64,000 bases of DNA. It comes from Pelagimonas varians (GTDB lineage Bacteria > Pseudomonadota > Alphaproteobacteria > Rhodobacterales > Rhodobacteraceae). The position numbers were made by a program, and so were the translations under genes. Shown in pieces: positions 51,998 through 60,301 of the stretch. How positions within the stretch are numbered: the stretch's first letter is position 1; each line of letters starts with the position of its first letter. The notes under the pieces are model-generated. The model was not told the origin of the DNA. It did not search any database and saw only the letters and a list, made by a program, of their open reading frames with translations. The stretch spans positions 113,783-177,782 of the forward strand of contig NZ_QKMF01000009.1 in assembly GCF_003208435.1 (NCBI RefSeq), read 5' to 3'.

Positions 51998-52902
51998 TGG
52001 GTATCCTTAAGGGTAGCATAGGCGGCTGATAGGCCGCGCAGAGTGATGTCTTCGGCGCAGATCGCGCGCGGCATAGCCCCTTGGGCCGCCAGCGCCGCAG
52101 AATAGGCTGACGCAATGCCATCTTCGCCCAAAACCGCGACGTCGCGGCCCAGCCAATATGGGCGGGCAGCAGCCAGTTCCATGCCGATCAACTGACCGGA
52201 CAGGCGGGCACGGGCCGCAGCGGGGCTCAGCCCATGCAGCAAGGATTCCGCCCGTAAGGCAAACAGATCGCAGGCCAGCGATGCAGGGTGCGACATGCCT
52301 TCGGACACCGCAGCCAGAAATGCATCGTCATCCCAGCCTTCGGCGGTCAGTGAATGGCGCAAGACCGATTGGCCACCAATCAAGGCAAAAAGTTCACCTG
52401 TCATAAAAGTGCGAAAACTGACCACCTCTTTGGCACTGATGTGGACCCACTTGTTGTGTGTGCCCGGCAGGCAGAGAACCCCGTCAAACTCTGGTTCACA
52501 GGTCAAGAAACCGGCGATCTGGGTTTCTTCGCCGCGCATCACATCGGCAGGTCGATCTTGTTTGATACCGGGCAGGATATGAACGTCGATGCGTTGATCC
52601 TGAGTTGGCACATGCGTCGCCTGCCCCATGGCGGGCGGCTCGCACGGGGCCGTTGCATAAGGGGCTTCGCGCCACCCCTGCCGAGATCCAGCCATACCGC
52701 AACAGATCACGGGCACCTTGCCGGTGTCTGGTAGCGCGCCGCTGATCAGGTCCAGCAAAGTGCCTTCGTAGTCGGCGGCTGTCAGACGGCCCATGCCTTT
52801 GTCAGACTCTGCGTGGCCCACTGGCTGGCCTCCGGCATCCATCAACCAAATTCGCAGGTGCGACGTGCCCCAATCAACGGCAACCCAAGCAAGATCACTC
52901 AC
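51994..52902 (-). CDS. dgoK: 2-dehydro-3-deoxygalactonokinase
   Basis: 302-residue sugar-acid kinase of the DgoK family. WVAVDWGTSHLRIWLMD is the N-terminal phosphate-binding motif; PVICCGMAGSRQGWREAPY and GVLCLPGTHNKWVHI follow, both characteristic. It phosphorylates 2-keto-3-deoxygalactonate, feeding DgoA. Located between the alpha-galactosidase and aldolase genes with 4-base overlaps. Confidence 0.95.
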   Translation of the reverse strand: MSDLAWVAVDWGTSHLRIWLMDAGGQPVGHAESDKGMGRLTAADYEGTLLDLISGALPDTGKVPVICCGMAGSRQGWREAPYATAPCEPPAMGQATHVPTQDQRIDVHILPGIKQDRPADVMRGEETQIAGFLTCEPEFDGVLCLPGTHNKWVHISAKEVVSFRTFMTGELFALIGGQSVLRHSLTAEGWDDDAFLAAVSEGMSHPASLACDLFALRAESLLHGLSPAAARARLSGQLIGMELAAARPYWLGRDVAVLGEDGIASAYSAALAAQGAMPRAICAEDITLRGLSAAYATLKDTQ

Positions 52903-54959
52903 AACAACTCTCCCTCAAGGACCCACATGGCTTCGGGGAAACTCCATGGCAGGGTAAGGCCATGGCGCATCAAAAATTCGCCGTTCAACTCCACAGGCCC
53001 TTCTTTCAAGGCCGGAGTAGCGCGCGACAAACCCGGTGCATCCCCTCGATTTTTCAGGGTGATACGATAGGTGGCATCCGGTGTCAGCCCGGTCAAACGC
53101 AAAGGGCGCGGTAGAATTTGGGTGCCCGAGGTGGCCTTGCCGGAGAAAACCACAAAGCGTGATCCATCTTCCGCCAATTGTTGTTCGGCTAGGACGGAAG
53201 GATCGTGGCTATCAAGCCGCAAAATATCGGCCCGGCACATCCAACTGCGGTTGTCCTTCCACCACGTGGTGACATCACGTAGCACCTGCGCCTCGTCTTG
53301 CGTCAATTCGCGCGGATCCATTTCAAAGCCCATATGACGCTGCGCGGCAACCCAAGCACGGAACCGGATGTCCATAACGCGGCCCGACGTATGACACCTG
53401 CGCGGCCCGACATGTGAGCCCGTCACCGCCAAAGGCAACAGCAAAGCCGCCTCATGCTGAATTCGCAAACGCTCAAGCGCATCATTGCTATCAGACAGCC
53501 AGACTCGTTGGGTGTGGGTCATTATACCGCTATCAATACGGCCCCCACCCGAGGCGCAGCTTTCAATTTCAACCTGCGGATGCGCTTTGCGCAAACGGTG
53601 CATGAGTTCAAGCGTGCCATTGGCTTGCGCGGCGTCTGGTACCGGAAGCAACCGGTTATGGTCCCATTTGATATAGTCGATGTCATGTGTTGACAGAACC
53701 GCACTGATCTTATCGAAAAGATAGTCACGCACCTCGGCACGCGCCATGTCCAGCACCCGCTGTTGGCGACCTTCAATTTGATCCACGCGGCCCAAAATCC
53801 ATTCGGGATGCGCACGAGCCAAATTACTGTTCACATTGACCATCTCGGGTTCGAACCACAGGCCGAACACCATACCAAGGCTGGCAAGATGCTCTATAAT
53901 CGGTGCCAAACCATCGGGCCATTTGCGTGGATCAATCTCCCAATCCCCAAGACTGCTGGTATCGTCGTCCCTAGTGCCGAACCAACCATCATCCAGCACG
54001 AACCGCTCCGCGCCCAGATCTGCGGCGCGGTCGGCAATGTCTTTTAGCGTCTCCAAATCATGGTCGAAATAGATCGCTTCCCAGCAGTTATAATGCACAG
54101 GGCGCGGCGCGTCAGGCTTGGGCCAAGTCACCGTATGATCGCGAATATGGCGCTGAAAGGAGACCCCACACCCATTCAAACCGCCTACCGAAACGCTCAA
54201 AAGCAAAGGAGCCGTTTCAAATCGGGTCCCCTGCACCTGCGTGCCGGTCGCATGTCCCCACTGGATTTGACGGCGGCCGTCCGGCAGTTCTTCGGCCAGC
54301 ATGACATGACCTCCGGGCCATCCGTAATGCATGCCAAACGCTGTGCCTTGGGTGTTTGTGCAGCCTTCTTCGCAGAAAAACGCCAGCGGGGGGTGTTCAT
54401 GCCCCGATCGGCCGGAACGGGACTCCCGCTGAAAGACACCGGGCCGCCACGGGTTGCTTTGCATTTGAAACTCGCCGATCCAGCGACCGGAAAAATGCTG
54501 TATCTCCCCTGATTGCGGTCCCGGCAAAACCGGCGCTGCAAAGTGGTGTACAACAATCGGTTCGTCCGCTTGGAGCGTTGATTGCGCTTGGATAACGCCC
54601 CCGATGACTTCAAAGTTAACGCTTAGGCTTAACCCTAGCGCCTCATCACGCATCGCAAAAGACAGCCCATCGCCGGTGATCAATTCGAATTGAGGTCGAA
54701 GCATTTGGCCAGCCCGATAGGCCACCAACGCGGGCTGCGCATGCAGGCTGTCCCCTTCGACGGGGCAAAGCGAGATCGGAGGCAGGCGATCCATCATACC
54801 GCCTGTCACATCCGTCTGCGCTTGCGCAGCAACGGCGGCCAAGTCGCACTCTGGCAAGCTTGGCCCCCAATACACAGCTGCGGGGGTGTCGCCCTCGGAG
54901 GCCAGAACCAATGTCTGGCCAGCCGCATCAATGCGCCAAGTCCTTGGTCGCGGGTTCAC
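52899..54959 (-). CDS. GH36 family alpha-galactosidase
   Basis: 686 residues. A beta-sandwich N-terminal domain (to about 270) precedes the (beta/alpha)8 barrel. FVLDDGWFGTRDDDTSSLGDW and GLAPIIEHLASLGMVFGLWFEPEMV are GH36 signatures; the nucleophile Asp is in YIKWDHNR and the acid/base Asp in VWLSDSNDALERL. No signal peptide, so it hydrolyses imported alpha-galactosides (melibiose, raffinose or galactosylglycerol are candidates) in the cytoplasm. 4-base overlaps with permease and kinase. Confidence 0.95.
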   Translation of the reverse strand: MNPRPRTWRIDAAGQTLVLASEGDTPAAVYWGPSLPECDLAAVAAQAQTDVTGGMMDRLPPISLCPVEGDSLHAQPALVAYRAGQMLRPQFELITGDGLSFAMRDEALGLSLSVNFEVIGGVIQAQSTLQADEPIVVHHFAAPVLPGPQSGEIQHFSGRWIGEFQMQSNPWRPGVFQRESRSGRSGHEHPPLAFFCEEGCTNTQGTAFGMHYGWPGGHVMLAEELPDGRRQIQWGHATGTQVQGTRFETAPLLLSVSVGGLNGCGVSFQRHIRDHTVTWPKPDAPRPVHYNCWEAIYFDHDLETLKDIADRAADLGAERFVLDDGWFGTRDDDTSSLGDWEIDPRKWPDGLAPIIEHLASLGMVFGLWFEPEMVNVNSNLARAHPEWILGRVDQIEGRQQRVLDMARAEVRDYLFDKISAVLSTHDIDYIKWDHNRLLPVPDAAQANGTLELMHRLRKAHPQVEIESCASGGGRIDSGIMTHTQRVWLSDSNDALERLRIQHEAALLLPLAVTGSHVGPRRCHTSGRVMDIRFRAWVAAQRHMGFEMDPRELTQDEAQVLRDVTTWWKDNRSWMCRADILRLDSHDPSVLAEQQLAEDGSRFVVFSGKATSGTQILPRPLRLTGLTPDATYRITLKNRGDAPGLSRATPALKEGPVELNGEFLMRHGLTLPWSFPEAMWVLEGELL

Positions 54960-55804
54960 TTAACCGCCCCCAACGTCAACCCAGCGATAAAGTGGCGCTG
55001 CATCATAAAGAACATGGCAACCGGCGGTAGGGCCGCCACAATACTGCCCGCGCTCATCAAATGGTATTGCGCCACGAATTGAGAGTTAAAAGACGTGATG
55101 CCTGCGGTCACAGGTTGCGCATCCGGTCCTTGGGTCAGAACAATCGCCCAGAAATAGTCGTTCCAGATAAAGGTAAAGACCAAGACTGAGAGCGCTGCAA
55201 TCGCCGGGCGCATCAAAGGCAGTACGATGTACCAAAAGATCCGCCATTCTGCGACCCCTTCGACACGGGCCGCTTCGATCAGCTCAAAAGGCAATGCCCG
55301 GATAAAATTGCGCATAAACAACGTACAAAATCCGGTTTGAAAGGCCACATGGAACAAGATCAGGCCCAGTTTCGTGTCATAGAGCCCCGCCGAAACAGTC
55401 AGATCACGCACCGGAACCATCAGGATTTGAAACGGCACAAAGTTGCCCGCAATAAACATGAAAAAGATCAGCAGATTACCTTTGAACCGGTAAATTCCCA
55501 GCGCAAAACCGGTCATGCAAGACAAGGCTACAGCACCAACCACAGTCGGGACCGTGATCAAAACCGAGTTCCACAAGTACCGCGGCATATCGGATTCAAA
55601 GAAAACCCTGCCGTAATTGTTAAAAAACTCAAAGGAGGAGGGCATGCCCCAATAATTGCCGTTGGTGAAATCCGACAGCGGTCGGACTGAAAACAGGCCA
55701 ACAGCTAGCAGCGGCAAAAGCCACATGATCAGCGCCAACGGCAATAGCGATTGATAAGTGATCTGCGCCGCGCGCGACTGCTTTTGAATAGGTTTAGGAA
55801 ACAT
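54956..55804 (-). CDS. carbohydrate ABC transporter permease (MalG-like)
   Basis: 282 residues with six helices. The EAA loop reads EAARVEGVAEWRIFWYIVLPLMRPA, contacting the ATPase; WNDYFWAIVLTQ and the short C-terminus AGLTLGAVK match MalG-type permeases. A GGAGGTCTGAG ribosome site precedes the ATG at 55804. Forms the channel with the permease at 55919-56824. Confidence 0.95.
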   Translation of the reverse strand: MFPKPIQKQSRAAQITYQSLLPLALIMWLLPLLAVGLFSVRPLSDFTNGNYWGMPSSFEFFNNYGRVFFESDMPRYLWNSVLITVPTVVGAVALSCMTGFALGIYRFKGNLLIFFMFIAGNFVPFQILMVPVRDLTVSAGLYDTKLGLILFHVAFQTGFCTLFMRNFIRALPFELIEAARVEGVAEWRIFWYIVLPLMRPAIAALSVLVFTFIWNDYFWAIVLTQGPDAQPVTAGITSFNSQFVAQYHLMSAGSIVAALPPVAMFFMMQRHFIAGLTLGAVK

Positions 55805-55805
55805 C

Positions 55806-55922
55806 TCAGACCTCCGCTGTGCCGAACGCGCCGCGTCCGTGCTTCATCTTGCCAGATAAACTCCCGCCGGAGGCTCCCGAACCTGGAACCCTGGACAAGC
55901 CTTGAATGTCGAAATGCTTCAT
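55806..55922 (-). CDS. possible 38-residue Gly/Ser-rich peptide between the permease genes
   Basis: An open frame whose ATG overlaps the upstream permease stop by four bases (ATGA) and whose stop lies just before the next permease's start. The product starts MKHFDIQGLSRVPGSGASGG and is basic, Gly/Ser-rich and not hydrophobic. Its placement exactly fills the 114-base gap in an otherwise overlapping operon, which hints at translation, at least to couple the ribosome to the next gene. No homologue is recognised; it may be only a coupling leader. Confidence 0.35.
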   Translation of the reverse strand: MKHFDIQGLSRVPGSGASGGSLSGKMKHGRGAFGTAEV

Positions 55923-56824
55923 CGCCGGGCCTCCCGCTCGTCGCGGTACATCGACCACAAGAAATAGGCGATGAAGAACAACATGATAAAGAACAAGACA
56001 ACGGCAATCGCGGAACCGTATCCCATGCGGAATCCATATTCCGACAGGGCCTTTTCGAACATGTAGAAAGACAACACGCGTGTCGACCCAAACGGTCCAC
56101 CGTTGGTCATAATCGAAATCAAATCGAATGATCGCAGTGCCCCAATGATCGTCACAACAAAGGCGATAAATGTTGCCGGACGCAGTTGGGGCAGGATCAC
56201 ATACCAAAGCATTTTAACCCCTTTAGCTCCGTCTAGGCGGCCAGCTTCGACCTGCTCGGGATCTACCGCATTCAAACCAGTCAGATAGAGGATCATACAA
56301 TAAGCCGTTTGCGGCCAAAGACCGGCGGCAATGATGCCATAAGTCGCCAGTGTTGGATCACCCAAGACGTTGATTGACTCTAATCCAAGCGAAGTCAGCA
56401 AAGCATTTAAAAGTCCAACACGCGGCAGATAGAACCACGAAAACACCAGACCAACGACAACTTGCGAAATCACAAACGGAAAGAAAAACAGCGACTTGTA
56501 AAGCCGTATTCCCGGCACAGTCTGGTTCAGCAAAAGCGCAATCAACAGGCCCGCCGGAATCGCCAACAAGTACAAGACCAGCCATTTGACGTTGTTCCAT
56601 AGCGAGATTTCAAAGTTCCTGTCGGTCAGCAACTCTTGATAGTTTCCGGCACCAATATAAGTCGCCTCGCCCAAACCATCCCACTCATACAGCGAGATGT
56701 TGAAGCTTTGGAAAATCGGGAAAACCACATAGGCGACGAAAAACAATATGCCCGGCAGCAAGAAAAGCAAGGGCGTGATCGTCATGCGGTTTCGCTTGGC
56801 CCAGCTTTGGTTGGCTGTGCTCAT
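55919..56824 (-). CDS. sugar ABC transporter permease (MalF-like)
   Basis: 301 residues with six helices. N-terminal WAKRNRMTITPLLFLLPGILFFVAYVV, EAA loop EAGRLDGAKGVKMLWYVILPQLRP. Start 56824 is chosen for GGAGGACAAGAT directly upstream; an ATG five codons earlier would overlap that site. Partner of the MalG-like permease and the binding protein 107 bases upstream. Confidence 0.95.
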   Translation of the reverse strand: MSTANQSWAKRNRMTITPLLFLLPGILFFVAYVVFPIFQSFNISLYEWDGLGEATYIGAGNYQELLTDRNFEISLWNNVKWLVLYLLAIPAGLLIALLLNQTVPGIRLYKSLFFFPFVISQVVVGLVFSWFYLPRVGLLNALLTSLGLESINVLGDPTLATYGIIAAGLWPQTAYCMILYLTGLNAVDPEQVEAGRLDGAKGVKMLWYVILPQLRPATFIAFVVTIIGALRSFDLISIMTNGGPFGSTRVLSFYMFEKALSEYGFRMGYGSAIAVVLFFIMLFFIAYFLWSMYRDEREARR

Positions 56825-56930
56825 ATCTTGTCCTCCCACAGAACCGGTGAATGCGAAAACCGACGCTTGCGGCTTGCGGATTCACCAAAAAGAATGCGCC
56901 CCGCCGATATTGGCAGGGCGCAAAGCAGAA

Positions 56931-58181
56931 TTATTTGTAGATGCGACCGCGCGCGGATTCGAGACGGTTCAGGATGTCGTCCAGATTGTCTGGGAACACC
57001 ATGAATTCCTGCAAACCTTCCATGCCGATCGAAGCCATTTCCGCAGGGAAATCACGATCAAAGAACTGAGCGATCCCGCCTGTGGCGTTGTTCGACAGCA
57101 TCTCGAAGCCCTGGTTCAGGAATTCGTCGTCATCTACCGACGAAGCTGAGTTGACAGGCAGCTGGCCCAAACCGGAACCGGCGTTGATTTCTGTCTGCAC
57201 GTCGGCTGATGTCACATACTGAAGGAAGGCACGTGCCGCTTCTTTGTTTTGTGCAGCCGATGCGATGTGGAACGTGTCGGTCGGGGCATCTTCGCCCATC
57301 GGAACATCCGCGATTTTCGGGAACTGATAGAAATCGATCTGATCATCAGTCAGGCCGCCTTCGCGCAGATGCGGTACAACAAAGTTCCCCATCAGATAGG
57401 CCGTCGCTTCGCCCTTAACAAAGAAGGGGAGCGCTTCTTGCCAGCTGTACGTCTGGTGATCGTCGATGAACGCGCCCATGTCGATCAGCTTGCGCCAATT
57501 GGCGAAGGTTGCGCGCACTTCGTCGGATGTCCAAGACGCTTGGCCGGTGGCCAGCTGCATGTGGAAATCAAAACCGTTGGTGCGCATGTTCATGTAGTCG
57601 AACCAACCGCCAGCGGTCCAAAGGTACTTGGAACCGATGGTATAACACTTGCGGCCGGATTCGAGGATCTTGGCGCAGTTGGCGATTTCTTCGTCAAAAG
57701 TTGTCGGCTCGGACAGACCCAACTCTTTGAAAATATCTTCGCGGTAATAGATGCCCCACTGATAGTAAGTATAGGGAACGCCCCACTGCTTACCGTCCAA
57801 GGTCATCGCGCCTTTGACGCTGTCCAGACCGGGTAGATCACCGTTTGCGTACATATCCGAGATATCCTCGAACAGGCCTGCATTTACGTATGGACCCATG
57901 CGGTTTGCGGCGTACCAGTTGATCACATCCGGCGCGTCTGCGGTCAGTGCGTTGCGGATCTGGCTTTTCCAGGCCTCGCGGTCAACGATCTCGACTTCGA
58001 CCTCAAGGTCGGGGTGCATCGCATCAAAGTCGGCTGCAAGACCTTCCATGATCGCACGTGGTGCGGGGTTAGACATATCAGACATGATACGGAGTTTGCC
58101 GCTCAGTTCGGCCATTGCCGGCGTCACGAGGGCAGTCGACAGGGCGAGTGCGCCTGCAACCGAAGCGAATTTCTTAAGCAT
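56931..58181 (-). CDS. extracellular sugar-binding protein of the galactoside ABC transporter
   Basis: 416 residues. MLKKFASVAGALALSTALVTPAMA is a signal peptide. Family 1 solute-binding fold: PRAIMEGLAADFDAMHPDLEVEVEIV, WYAANRMGPYVNAGLFEDIS, YTYYQWGIYYREDIFKELG and PFFVKGEATAYLMGNFVVPHL. It captures the sugar in the periplasm. GGGAGGAAACC precedes the ATG at 58181. First gene of the operon and next to a tandem operator. The family (COG1653) binds oligosaccharides or sugar polyols; the enzymes downstream point to galactosides. Confidence 0.95.
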   Translation of the reverse strand: MLKKFASVAGALALSTALVTPAMAELSGKLRIMSDMSNPAPRAIMEGLAADFDAMHPDLEVEVEIVDREAWKSQIRNALTADAPDVINWYAANRMGPYVNAGLFEDISDMYANGDLPGLDSVKGAMTLDGKQWGVPYTYYQWGIYYREDIFKELGLSEPTTFDEEIANCAKILESGRKCYTIGSKYLWTAGGWFDYMNMRTNGFDFHMQLATGQASWTSDEVRATFANWRKLIDMGAFIDDHQTYSWQEALPFFVKGEATAYLMGNFVVPHLREGGLTDDQIDFYQFPKIADVPMGEDAPTDTFHIASAAQNKEAARAFLQYVTSADVQTEINAGSGLGQLPVNSASSVDDDEFLNQGFEMLSNNATGGIAQFFDRDFPAEMASIGMEGLQEFMVFPDNLDDILNRLESARGRIYK

Positions 58182-58221
58182 GGTTTCCTCCCAATTGCTT
58201 GTTGTCGGGTGTCTCACAATT

Positions 58222-58259
58222 TGGTTCCAAATAATGAAACATGTTTCCAACTATTGAAA
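58222..58259. promoter_or_regulatory. tandem 18-bp operator between the galactoside operon and iclR
   Basis: GGTTCCAAATAATGAAAC (58222-58239) and GTTTCCAACTATTGAAAC (58242-58259) agree at 15 of 18 positions and start 20 bases apart, two helical turns. Each is a partial inverted repeat, and GAAACATGTTTC bridges them. The pattern resembles KdgR/IclR-type sites. It lies between divergent genes, one encoding an IclR regulator. Confidence 0.7.
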
Positions 58260-58333
58260 CTATGTCGGATTCGGGTTAGGACTGTCAACACTTCCGTTGC
58301 TGGCCGCAGACGGAAGGGCGGGAGGAGACGCTT

Positions 58334-59125
58334 ATGAATAGCCAGGTTAAACCGACAAGGTCCGGCGACGGAACAGTCGGTAAAGCATTGGAAGTGCTGG
58401 ATTTGGTTGCTGCCAAAGGCCGCCCCGTGCGCTTTGGCGAATTACTCGGCGAATCTCCGCATCCCAAGGCAACGCTGTATCGCTTGGTTCAGACGTTAAC
58501 CAATCAGGGCATGCTGGCCTACGACGAATCAAGCCAAACTTACTCCCCCGGCCTCCGGTTGGTGCGTCTTGCCCATGCCGCATGGCAGCAAAGCTCGCTC
58601 GCTCCGATCGCCCGCCCCTTCTTGGATGATCTATCACGCGAAGTCGGTGAGACGATCCATCTGGCGCAGCTTGATGAGGGACAGGTTTTGTATGTCGACA
58701 AACGAAACGCCCTGAAGCCCATCGAAATGTTTTCCGCAGCTGGCAAAGTCGGCCCCGGCTATTGCACAGGCGTTGGCAAGGCGATGATCGCGCATCTGGA
58801 CGAAAAAGCCCGTGAAGCCGTCATTTTGCGCCAATCCTTTTATGTCCACACCCCCAAAACAATCGCCACCGCCGAGGCTTTTCGCACGGAATTGGATGAA
58901 ATTCGCCGCGAGGGCATCGCCTTTGACCGCGAAGAACATGAACCCGGTATTATTTGCATTTCCGCTCCAATTCTTGGCTCGACCGGCAGGGTTCTGGGGG
59001 CCATGTCAATCACCACGTCGACACAGCTAAAAACACTCGAAGAGCTGACCAAGCTCCGCCCCGCCCTAACCAAAACCGCACAAAAGATCGCTGAGGCTGC
59101 CGAATCCTGGCAGTTCCCAACCTAA
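58334..59125 (+). CDS. IclR family transcriptional regulator
   Basis: 263 residues. The winged HTH spans about 15-75 (VGKALEVLDLVAAKGRPVRFGELL, then HPKATLYRLVQTLTNQGML). The IclR effector domain follows with LSREVGETIHLAQLDEGQVLYVDK, GKAMIAHLDEKAREAVI and GIAFDREEHEPGIICISAPILG. It most likely represses the divergent galactoside operon and releases it on binding a pathway intermediate such as 2-keto-3-deoxygalactonate. GGGAGGAG is upstream of the ATG. Confidence 0.94.
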   Translation: MNSQVKPTRSGDGTVGKALEVLDLVAAKGRPVRFGELLGESPHPKATLYRLVQTLTNQGMLAYDESSQTYSPGLRLVRLAHAAWQQSSLAPIARPFLDDLSREVGETIHLAQLDEGQVLYVDKRNALKPIEMFSAAGKVGPGYCTGVGKAMIAHLDEKAREAVILRQSFYVHTPKTIATAEAFRTELDEIRREGIAFDREEHEPGIICISAPILGSTGRVLGAMSITTSTQLKTLEELTKLRPALTKTAQKIAEAAESWQFPT

Positions 59126-59141
59126 TCTCTAGGAGACCACA

Positions 59142-60200
59142 ATGTCTGGCGTCACGCTCAACAATGCTGTGAAGAAATATGGCACCACGCAGGTCATCCA
59201 CAATGTGGATCTGCAAATCAGTGAAGGCGAATTTTGCGTTTTCGTTGGCCCCTCGGGCTGCGGAAAATCCACTTTGCTGCGGATGATCGCAGGCCTTGAG
59301 GAAACCAGTGGCGGCCAGATCAGTATTGGCGGACGCGACGTGACGCATATGGACGCTGCTGATCGCGGCGTGGCGATGGTCTTTCAGACCTACGCGCTCT
59401 ACCCGCATATGACGGTCGAAGAGAACATGGGCTTTGGCCTGAAAATGAACAAAGTCCCCAAGGCCGAAGTTAAAGCCAAGGTTGACGAAGCGAGCCGGAT
59501 TCTAAAACTGGATGACTACCTCAAGCGCAAGCCAAAGGCGTTGTCAGGCGGTCAGCGGCAGCGGGTTGCGATTGGCCGTGCCATTGTGCGCGGGCCGGAA
59601 GTCTTTCTATTTGATGAACCATTGTCCAATCTGGACGCTGAATTGCGCGTGGACATGCGGGTTGAAATCGCCCGTTTGCACAAGGAAATCGGCGCGACAA
59701 TGATCTATGTAACACATGATCAGGTCGAAGCGATGACCTTGGCGGACAAGATTGTGGTCCTACGCGCTGGTGTGATCGAACAAGTCGGATCGCCGATGGA
59801 GCTTTATAAGAATCCCGACAACAGGTTTGTCGCTGGATTTATCGGATCACCTTCGATGAACTTTCTGCGGGGCGTTGTGGAGGGCGGCAAAGTGCGCCTG
59901 ACCGAATTGAGCCGCACGATTGACGCCAATGTCCCCCTGCCAGCCGAAGGCAAGCCCGTCCTCGTCGGCGTGCGTCCACAGCACATGACAATATCCGAAG
60001 CGAGCGACGATCTTACGCTGTATATCCGTGAACGTTTGGGGGGGGTGGCATATGACTATTTGCTGACCGCCAGCGGCGACAAAATCACCGTTGAAACGGA
60101 TAGCGACGAAGAAATTGCCGAAGGATCGAAGGTAACAATCGACTTTGCCTTGGAGAATACAATGTTCTTTGACGGAGAAACCGAACAACGTCTCCGCTAG
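59142..60200 (+). CDS. ABC transporter ATP-binding protein (UgpC/MsmK type)
   Basis: 352 residues. Walker A GPSGCGKST at 36-44, Q-loop in MVFQTYALYPHM, signature LSGGQRQRVAIGRA near 134-147 and Walker B LFDEPLSNLDAELR; a C-terminal TOBE/OB region (from about 240) is typical of MalK-like ATPases. It powers the galactoside importer whose membrane and binding subunits lie on the other side of iclR. Annotation pipelines often name such proteins UgpC, but glycerol-3-phosphate transport is not implied. Sixteen bases after iclR. Confidence 0.95.
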   Translation: MSGVTLNNAVKKYGTTQVIHNVDLQISEGEFCVFVGPSGCGKSTLLRMIAGLEETSGGQISIGGRDVTHMDAADRGVAMVFQTYALYPHMTVEENMGFGLKMNKVPKAEVKAKVDEASRILKLDDYLKRKPKALSGGQRQRVAIGRAIVRGPEVFLFDEPLSNLDAELRVDMRVEIARLHKEIGATMIYVTHDQVEAMTLADKIVVLRAGVIEQVGSPMELYKNPDNRFVAGFIGSPSMNFLRGVVEGGKVRLTELSRTIDANVPLPAEGKPVLVGVRPQHMTISEASDDLTLYIRERLGGVAYDYLLTASGDKITVETDSDEEIAEGSKVTIDFALENTMFFDGETEQRLR

Positions 60201-60233
60201 TCTTCGCAAACAGCAAAACACCCGACCACAACA

Positions 60234-60270
60234 AACAGGCCAGCCCCATGAGGCTGGCCTGTTGCATTTT
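60234..60270 (+). terminator. terminator after the transport ATPase gene
   Basis: AACAGGCCAGCC (60234-60245) / GGCTGGCCTGTT (60252-60263), a perfect 12-bp stem with a 6-base loop, then GCATTTT. The convergent DUF3604 gene ends at 60302. Confidence 0.85.
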
Positions 60271-60301
60271 CCGCCAGTCTTAGCCCCTTAAACGCCTCGG
60301 G

